64,000 nt of DNA, from positions 1 through 64,000 of the forward strand of contig NZ_MUBK01000019.1 in NCBI RefSeq assembly GCF_002127545.1, in the 5' to 3' direction. The DNA is from Xenorhabdus beddingii (GTDB lineage: Bacteria; Pseudomonadota; Gammaproteobacteria; Enterobacterales; Enterobacteriaceae). Made by a program: the position numbers and the translations under genes. This document shows, one piece after another, positions 58,353 through 64,000 of this stretch (position 1 is its first letter; each line of letters opens with the position of its first letter). Under the pieces are notes generated by a model, which had not been told where the DNA came from, searched no databases, and saw nothing but the letters and a program-made list of their open reading frames with translations.

Positions 58353-58559
58353 CTCATAACCTGCAAAGACATTGATGCTAACCGACATAAGGCAGAGGAA
58401 GAAATCGGCCTGATGATAGATTCTAAAGCTATTTTTTCTCTTTTCTGAAACCAGTTGAAAACCGAAATTAATTAAAAACTGAAACCAATTAAAAATAATG
58501 GGTCATTGAGAACGATGTGGATGCAAACATAAACACGATGGACAGGGCTTGCCTGTAAT

Positions 58560-58789
58560 AATGACGGCGGGATAGTAATCTTTTTACTATCCCGCCAGTG
58601 AGGATCCCTCATGCTACCTAATGAGCATGTAGGTGGTGCCTCACTCCACGTGTCGCCCTGTGTTTGATAAAGCCCGAAAGCGAGTATCATTGAGTTGGAC
58701 GGTAGGCACCTTACTTCGGCGTCATTCTGGGCTTATGTGGCATGTTTCCACCTGATTGTGGGCCGACATAAAAAGTTGAATGAGCAACT
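58560..58789 (-). ncRNA. glmY: small RNA GlmY
   Basis: The position, between glrK and purL and co-oriented with glrK, is that of glmY. The RNA begins AGTTGCTCATTCA and continues TATGTCGGCCC, close to the E. coli start as I remember it. Internal pairings include TATGT-GGC/GCC-ACATA, CCAC/GGTGG, GGTGCCT/AGGCACC and CATGCT/AGCATG, ending in a perfect 13-bp hairpin. GlmY protects GlmZ from RapZ and so raises GlmS. It is longer than the 184-nt E. coli form if it runs to the hairpin; the 3' end is inferred. Confidence 0.85.
58566..58596 (-). terminator. strong hairpin at the end of glmY
   Basis: GGCGGGATAGTAA/TTACTATCCCGCC, a perfect 13-bp stem with a 5-nt loop. The trailing bases on the minus strand (GTCATTATTA) are a poor T-run, so read-through into glrK is possible. 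Confidence 0.65.
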
Positions 58790-58799
58790 GCCGATTATT

Positions 58800-58817
58800 A
58801 TGCACATTACATGCCAA
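58800..58817 (-). promoter_or_regulatory. sigma-54 promoter of glmY
   Basis: On the minus strand TTGGCATGTAATGTGCAT has GG and GC at the required -24 and -12 positions, with the correct spacing. It predicts a start at about 58790, exactly where GlmY begins. Confidence 0.9.
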
Positions 58818-58920
58818 CTTGTAAAACAATTATCAATCATTTGATTTTATTGGTAATATATAAAAAAATAAATTCATCGGCTCTCTTTACCCATATTTTT
58901 TGATACTCAATATGTATTAT

Positions 58921-58938
58921 TGTCGCCTATTGATGACA
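58921..58938. promoter_or_regulatory. GlrR binding site 1
   Basis: TGTC-N10-GACA, a perfect match to the GlrR site described for E. coli and Yersinia glmY. About 130 nt upstream of the glmY start. Confidence 0.9.
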
Positions 58939-58983
58939 CTTAACCAAGAATAAATATTTTAATAATAATATCAAAGCATTAAA

Positions 58984-59001
58984 TGTCTCCAATTTGAGAC
59001 A
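58984..59001. promoter_or_regulatory. GlrR binding site 2
   Basis: A second perfect TGTC-N10-GACA, 63 nt from site 1 (six helical turns), so both could be on one face of the DNA. Confidence 0.9.
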
Positions 59002-59015
59002 CCTTAAAAGGCGAT

Positions 59016-59033
59016 TGTCGTCGTATAGAGACA
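59016..59033. promoter_or_regulatory. GlrR binding site 3
   Basis: A third perfect TGTC-N10-GACA, 32 nt from site 2 (three helical turns). It lies about 120 nt before the cold-shock promoter on the other side. Confidence 0.9.
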
Positions 59034-59150
59034 TCATTACAGGAACCCATCACTTCAAGGTAATGGAAAAAAATTCCTCGTTTTAGTTGAATATTATGTC
59101 GTGCAGCGACTGAAAACATCCAGATGGCTAAAAATATATAAAAATATAAC

Positions 59151-59353
59151 TTGCTTAATATTCGAGGTCATGCGTTAATAGCCCCGTCGGTTTGAAAGAC
59201 AGACCTCATACAAAGCAGTTTATTAAAGCAGTTCTCATCCACAGGCGTTATCCCAGATATCCCTTCTTTTTGAGTTTCTCCCTTAAGCGCTAAGTAGTTT
59301 CTGTAAAACAGGCCATATTCGCCTAAAAAAGGCTCAAACAAAGGAAATATCAT
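59151..59353 (+). promoter_or_regulatory. promoter and cspA-type thermosensor leader
   Basis: TTGCTT (59151) and TTAATA (59175) form a plausible promoter, with a start near 59187. The leader of about 167 nt opens CGGTTTGAAAGACAGACC (59188-59205), like the E. coli cspA cold box. Near its end is TCTGTAAAACAGGCCATATTC, close to the corresponding cspA stretch, then AAAGGAAAT before the start. Such leaders refold at low temperature to expose the ribosome site. Confidence 0.8.
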
Positions 59354-59569
59354 ATGTCTAGTAAAATGACTGGTTTAGTAAAATGGTTTAATGCAGATAA
59401 AGGTTTTGGTTTTATCTCCCCTGCTGATGGAAGCAAAGACGTGTTCGTACACTTCTCCGCTATTCAGAGTAACGACTACCGTACTCTGTACGAAGGCCAG
59501 AAAGTCGAATTCTCCATCGAGGATGGTGCCAAAGGCCCAGCAGCAGCAAACGTTGTGCCTGCAGCGTAA
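59354..59569 (+). CDS. CspA-family cold-shock protein
   Basis: A 71-residue OB-fold protein with RNP1 KGFGFI and RNP2 VFVHF, nearly identical to enterobacterial CspA/CspB/CspG/CspE. It binds single-stranded RNA and melts structure. The long leader suggests a cold-inducible member (CspA/B/G-like) rather than CspC or CspE, which have short leaders. Single gene, read away from glmY. Confidence 0.97.
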   Translation: MSSKMTGLVKWFNADKGFGFISPADGSKDVFVHFSAIQSNDYRTLYEGQKVEFSIEDGAKGPAAANVVPAA

Positions 59570-59806
59570 AAGCTCCCTCCAATCCTTTCCTCTGCGATAG
59601 CGAAGACGGCCTCCGGCCTGAGTGGACAGAGTTGACGGGATGTCAGGGTATTTTCAGTTACCGGTATGGATAAGACCGGACCGGTTTCTGAATTAGCCCC
59701 CCAAGTCAGTATGTTACGATCCCCGTTTTCTGAAACAGACTTCTTTGATTCCACTATCAATAGAATTTAAGCGTTCGATCCATTGAAAGTTTAACTTCCA
59801 TGTCTC

Positions 59807-59850
59807 CTATCTTCTTGCCTTCTATCTTCTTGCCTTCTATCTTCTTGTTA
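59807..59850. repeat. 15-nt tandem repeat, nearly three copies
   Basis: CTATCTTCTTGCCTT at 59807-59821 and 59822-59836, then CTATCTTCTTGTTA at 59837-59850. Pyrimidine-rich on the plus strand. Likely slippage; may vary between strains. Confidence 0.9.
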
Positions 59851-59937
59851 GCTGATATCCAAAAAAAATTTTGTGCCATTTCTAGCCGATTTGTTCTGTG
59901 ATTAGCATAATGCTATTTCAAAACATCAAATAAAAAA

Positions 59938-59972
59938 TAAAGGCCCTGAAAATTTATCAGGGCCTTTTTACA
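59938..59972 (-). terminator. terminator of purL (bidirectional)
   Basis: AAAGGCCCTGA/TCAGGGCCTTT around AAATTTA, with A and T runs on both sides. It lies 34 nt after the purL stop and could also stop transcripts from csp. Confidence 0.88.
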
Positions 59973-60005
59973 AAAAAAAGTTTACAGGAAATAGAGTGAA
60001 AGGAA

Positions 60006-63000
60006 TTAACCTAACTGTCTGCGTGCATTACGGAAAATTCGCATCCATGGGCTATCTTCTCCCCACTCTTTAGGATGCCAGGAGTGACTGACCGTGCGGA
60101 ATACCCTTTCAGGATGCGGCATCATCACCGTAACTCGTCCATCAAGGCTGGTTACCGAAGTAATGCCGTTCACTGAGCCATTTGGATTTGCAGGATAGTT
60201 TTCTGTCGCTGAACCGTAGTTATCGACAAAGCGCAGTGCCACCTGCTGATGTTTTTCAAGTTCCAGCAAACTCTGGCTGTTTCTGAACTCCACCTGACCT
60301 TCACCGTGGGCCACCGCGATGGGTAAGCGGGAACCTGCCATCTCTTTCAGGAAGAGTGAAGGGCTATCCGCGACTTCCACTAAGCTAAAACGCGCTTCAT
60401 AACGTTCTGAACGGTTACGGACAAAACGCGGCCAATGCTCTGTACCCGGGATCAGTTCATGCAAATTAGACATCATCTGACATCCGTTACATACGCCAAG
60501 TGCCAGCGTATCCGGCCTTGCGAAGAAATTCGCAAAATCATCACGTACCCGTGCATTGAACAGAATGGATTTTGCCCAACCTTCACCTGCGCCGAGAACA
60601 TCTCCGTATGAGAAGCCACCGCAAGCCACCAAGGTCTGGAATTGCTCCAGCGTAATTCGTCCACTCAGCAGGTCACTCATGTGAACATCAACGGCTTCAA
60701 ACCCGGCACGATGGAATGCCGCCGCCATTTCAACATGAGAATTGACCCCCTGTTCACGCAGTACGGCAACCCGTGGGCGTACTTGTTTCGAGATGTAACA
60801 GGCAGCAATGTCTTCTGCGGGATCAAAGGATAATTTCACATTCAGGCCGGGATCATTCACATCCTGTTTTGCCTGATGTTCTTGATCCGCACATGCCGGG
60901 TTATCACGCAAACGCTGCATCTGCCACGTTGTTTCCGCCCACCATAAGCGCAATATGCTACGGTTTTGACGATAAACCTCCATATTGCCACTGGAAATGA
61001 CAAAATCATCACCGACCTGAGCTTTACCCAAATAATGAACACATTCATTCAAGCCATAATCCGCCAACAGATTTTCAACCTGTTCTCTGTCAGTTTGGCG
61101 AATTTGTATCACTGCACCCAATTCTTCACTAAACAGGGCGGCCAAAATGTCTTCATCAAATGCACTGATATCAACTTGCAGCCCACAATGCCCCGCAAAG
61201 GCCATTTCAGCCAAGGTCACCAGCAGTCCACCATCAGAACGGTCGTGATAAGCCAACAATTTTTGTTCTGAAATCAGTTGCTGGATCGCATTAAAGAAAC
61301 CGGCAAGTTGCTCCACACTGCGAACATCGGCAGTTTTATCACCAAGCTGACGATAAACCTGGGCGAGTGCGGTGCCCCCCAAAGCATTCTGCCCTTGTCC
61401 CAGATCGATCAACAAGAGGGCGTTATCCTCCTCTGTCGCTAACTCTGGAGTGACCGTGCGACGCACATCTTCCACGCGGGAAAAGGCACTGATCACCAAT
61501 GAAAGCGGTGAAGTCATTTCACGCCCTTCCCCGTTTTGATCCCAACGGGTTTTCATTGACATCGAATCCTTACCCACAGGAATGGTCAATCCCAACGCCG
61601 GACACAACTCTTCCCCCACGGCTTTCACCGCAGCATATAATCCCGCATCTTCACCCGCATGGCCTGACGCCGACATCCAGTTCGCCGATAATTTCACTCG
61701 CTTAAGATCTTGCACATAAGCCGAAGCGATATTAGTCAATGCTTCCCCAACCGCCATACGTGCCGAGGCAGCAAAATCCAGTAAGGCAACCGGTGCCCGT
61801 TCCCCTATTGACATCGCTTCGCCATAATAGCTATCCAAGCTGGCGGTAGTCACTGCGCAGTCCGCCACGGGAATTTGCCACGGGCCAACCATTTGATCAC
61901 GGGCAACCATGCCCGTGATGGAGCGATCTCCAATCGTAATCAGGAATGTTTTCTCCGCCACCGCCGGTAAATGCAGGACACGTTTTACCGCTTCCGCGAG
62001 ATCAATTCCTTTGCGATCCAAATGTTGTCCCTGTGCTTCCAAGACCTGAACATTTTTTAACATTTTGGGCGTGTTACCGAGCAGCACATCCAAAGGCATG
62101 TCGATTGGCTGATTATCGAAATGGTTGTCATTCAGCAAAAGGTGCCGTTCTTCCGTTGCTTCCCCAATCACCGCATAAGGGGCGCGTTCACGACGGCATA
62201 TTTCTTCAAATTGGGCGAGCTGCTCTGGGGCTACAGCCAGCACATAACGCTCCTGGGATTCATTGCACCATAACTGCAATGGGCTCATTCCCGGTTCATC
62301 ATTAAGAATGTTACGCAATTCAAAACGCCCACCCCGGCCGCCATCACTGACCAATTCAGGCATGGCATTCGACAAACCACCCGCGCCCACATCGTGGATA
62401 AACAGCACGGGGTTTTTCTCTCCCAGTTGCCAGCAACTATCGATGACTTCCTGACAACGGCGTTCCATCTCTGCATTGTCACGCTGTACGGAGGCAAAAT
62501 CTAAGTCAGCATCAGATTGACCAGACGCCATCGAAGAGGCCGCACCGCCCCCCAGACCGATATTCATGCTTGGGCCACCCAGCACAATGAGTTTTGCACC
62601 CACTGAGATCTCGCCTTTCTGGACGTGCTCTGCACGAATATTTCCGATTCCCCCTGCCAGCATGATGGGTTTGTGATAACCGCGCAGTTCCGTGCCATTA
62701 TGGGAGTGCACTTTTTCTTCATACGTCCTGAAATACCCCAACAACGCCGGGCGCCCGAACTCATTATTAAACGCCGCGCCTCCCAATGGGCCTTCCAGCA
62801 TGATATCCAACGCACTGACAATCCGCTCAGGCTTGCCGAAATCTTCTTCCCAAGGCTGTTCAAAGCCGGGAATTCTCAAGTTTGAGACTGAAAAACCCAC
62901 CAGACCGGCTTTAGGCTTGGCTCCCCGCCCGGTTGCCCCTTCATCACGAATTTCACCGCCTGAGCCGGTTGCCGCTCCCGGCCAAGGCGAAATTGCCGTT

Positions 63001-63896
63001 GGATGGTTATGGGTTTCAACTTTCATGAGGATATGGGCGGGTTCTTGATGGTAATCATAGGCTCCGGTTGCCGGATCAGGGAAAAAGCGACCAACATGAG
63101 AGCCTTCCATCACCGCAGCGTTATCTTTATAAGCCGAGAGCACATAATCCGGTGTCTGTTCAAATGTATTTTTGATCATTTTGAACAGCGACTTAGGTTG
63201 AACCTGACCATCAATAACCCAATCGGCATTGAAGATTTTGTGGCGGCAGTGTTCCGAATTCGCCTGCGCAAACATATAGAGTTCAATATCCGTCGGATTA
63301 CGCTCCAACATCTGGAACGCGTTCACCAGATAGTCAATTTCATCCGCAGCCAGGGCCAATCCCAGTTCAATATTGGCCGATTCCAGTGCTGCCCGTCCCT
63401 GCTGCAAGACATCAATGTGTTTCAATGGTGAGGGTTTTTGCTGGGCAAACAGAACTTCAGCCTGTTCAAACTGCGTGAATACACTTTCCATCATGCGGTC
63501 ATGCAGTAATGCCGACAATGTTTGCTCCTGTTCAGCACTCATGCCCGCACTCTGAATATAATAGGCAATTCCCCGTTCTAAACGAACAATTTGCTTCAGC
63601 CCACAATTGTGGACAATCTCTGTCGCTTTCGATGACCAAGGCGATAGGGTTCCCGGCCTGGGTGTGACTAACAATAGTTGACCTTTAGGCTCATATTCAG
63701 CCAAAGAAGGGCCATACTTTAATAGTCGATTTAATTTTTCCCGTTCATCTCCTGTGATGGGGGCATTAACATCTGCGAAATGCACATATTCTGCATAAAT
63801 TTCTGTTACAGGAAGACGCTGATCTTGGCACTGGGAAAGGAGCTTAGTAATACGAAACGCTGATAAAGCGGGCGAGCCACGCAGAATTTCCATCAT
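60006..63896 (-). CDS. purL: phosphoribosylformylglycinamidine synthase
   Basis: A 1296-residue PurL (E. coli 1295). The N-terminal PurS-like and linker region is followed by two AIR-synthase-like halves with [19 protein letters not shown] near 290 and GGAASSM near 450. The C-terminal glutaminase has the catalytic cysteine in [12 protein letters not shown] and His in MMPHPERVF. It makes FGAM from FGAR, glutamine and ATP in purine synthesis. The start at 63896 ([12 protein letters not shown]) matches E. coli; an ATG at 63911 is not used. A PurR box lies 83 nt upstream. Confidence 0.98.
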   Translation of the reverse strand: MMEILRGSPALSAFRITKLLSQCQDQRLPVTEIYAEYVHFADVNAPITGDEREKLNRLLKYGPSLAEYEPKGQLLLVTPRPGTLSPWSSKATEIVHNCGLKQIVRLERGIAYYIQSAGMSAEQEQTLSALLHDRMMESVFTQFEQAEVLFAQQKPSPLKHIDVLQQGRAALESANIELGLALAADEIDYLVNAFQMLERNPTDIELYMFAQANSEHCRHKIFNADWVIDGQVQPKSLFKMIKNTFEQTPDYVLSAYKDNAAVMEGSHVGRFFPDPATGAYDYHQEPAHILMKVETHNHPTAISPWPGAATGSGGEIRDEGATGRGAKPKAGLVGFSVSNLRIPGFEQPWEEDFGKPERIVSALDIMLEGPLGGAAFNNEFGRPALLGYFRTYEEKVHSHNGTELRGYHKPIMLAGGIGNIRAEHVQKGEISVGAKLIVLGGPSMNIGLGGGAASSMASGQSDADLDFASVQRDNAEMERRCQEVIDSCWQLGEKNPVLFIHDVGAGGLSNAMPELVSDGGRGGRFELRNILNDEPGMSPLQLWCNESQERYVLAVAPEQLAQFEEICRRERAPYAVIGEATEERHLLLNDNHFDNQPIDMPLDVLLGNTPKMLKNVQVLEAQGQHLDRKGIDLAEAVKRVLHLPAVAEKTFLITIGDRSITGMVARDQMVGPWQIPVADCAVTTASLDSYYGEAMSIGERAPVALLDFAASARMAVGEALTNIASAYVQDLKRVKLSANWMSASGHAGEDAGLYAAVKAVGEELCPALGLTIPVGKDSMSMKTRWDQNGEGREMTSPLSLVISAFSRVEDVRRTVTPELATEEDNALLLIDLGQGQNALGGTALAQVYRQLGDKTADVRSVEQLAGFFNAIQQLISEQKLLAYHDRSDGGLLVTLAEMAFAGHCGLQVDISAFDEDILAALFSEELGAVIQIRQTDREQVENLLADYGLNECVHYLGKAQVGDDFVISSGNMEVYRQNRSILRLWWAETTWQMQRLRDNPACADQEHQAKQDVNDPGLNVKLSFDPAEDIAACYISKQVRPRVAVLREQGVNSHVEMAAAFHRAGFEAVDVHMSDLLSGRITLEQFQTLVACGGFSYGDVLGAGEGWAKSILFNARVRDDFANFFARPDTLALGVCNGCQMMSNLHELIPGTEHWPRFVRNRSERYEARFSLVEVADSPSLFLKEMAGSRLPIAVAHGEGQVEFRNSQSLLELEKHQQVALRFVDNYGSATENYPANPNGSVNGITSVTSLDGRVTVMMPHPERVFRTVSHSWHPKEWGEDSPWMRIFRNARRQLG

Positions 63897-63978
63897 TATA
63901 GGTTCTCTCATCTTAGAAGCAAAGCCTGACTGATGCCTCAGGGGAAACGCCGGACATTATAGAGGAATGTTTGCTTTG

Positions 63979-63994
63979 ACGAAACCGTTTGCGT
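63979..63994 (-). promoter_or_regulatory. PurR box upstream of purL
   Basis: ACGAAACCGTTTGCGT matches the PurR consensus at most positions and lies in the expected place before purL, as in E. coli. Confidence 0.85.
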
Positions 63995-64000
63995 GACTGT

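Larger units (their letters stand above)
59570..60005. other. gap between csp gene and purL
   Basis: No gene is supported. It holds a short GC-rich hairpin soon after csp (about 59604-59622, GGCC arms), the 15-nt tandem repeat and the terminator listed separately. The stretch 59630-59780 has no feature I can name. Confidence 0.4.

Overview
The window reads as the chromosome of an enterobacterium of the Xenorhabdus/Photorhabdus group (Morganellaceae). Most of it keeps the Escherichia coli gene order der-bamB-yfgM-hisS-ispG-rodZ-rlmN-ndk-pbpC-yfhM-sseB-pepB-iscX-fdx-hscAB-iscAUSR-trmJ-suhB ... hcaT ... glyA/hmp-glnB ... glrRGK-glmY ... purL, and the proteins are close to their E. coli counterparts. 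AT-rich intergenic DNA, an ERIC element and paired protealysin-like metalloproteases point to an insect-associated genus. Xenorhabdus is favoured, but this is inference.

Layout. 1-3379: right-hand end of a phage or phage-satellite element holding only head and packaging genes (portal C-terminus, head closure, gp6-like connector, HNH, TerS, TerL) with no tail or lysis genes after TerL. This is the order expected of a capsid-forming phage-inducible chromosomal island. 3380-6720: AT-rich accessory DNA with a 598-residue membrane protein of unknown function, a highly structured plus-strand RNA candidate (6199-6428) and a Ner/Nlp-like DNA-binding protein. 7054-11130: hemF, two tandem protealysin-type M4 metalloproteases, a third unit reduced to an orphan propeptide, and a short ERIC element.

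11211-39627: core genes for ribosome GTPase Der, outer-membrane assembly (BamB, YfgM), histidyl-tRNA synthetase, isoprenoid synthesis (IspG), cell shape (RodZ), rRNA/tRNA methylation (RlmN), Ndk, the PbpC/YfhM pair, the Isc iron-sulfur machinery, TrmJ and SuhB. PilW and SseB are shortened. A small accessory group (secreted 113-aa protein, Cro-type regulator, DUF2975 membrane protein) sits between ndk and pbpC.

39768-48115: a defence island between suhB and hcaT. An AbiEi-like/AbiEii-like pair is followed in the same direction by hsdM, hsdS and hsdR of a type I restriction-modification system. 48363-64000: hcaT-like transporter, glyA and hmp (divergent, with a PurR box and an NsrR-type palindrome), glnB, glutamine-dependent nadE, the GlrR-GlrG-GlrK system with its target sRNA GlmY (sigma-54 promoter and three perfect GlrR sites), a cold-shock gene with a cspA-type 5' leader, and purL with a PurR box.

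Points most worth a second look: the structured RNA at 6199-6428, which has a three-way junction, a cUUCGg hairpin, a 17-bp wobble-containing stem and a possible 6-bp pseudoknot and resembles HEARO/omega RNAs in overall form; the satellite-like packaging module at the left edge; the orphan protealysin propeptide; and the AbiE-like pair built into the hsd operon.
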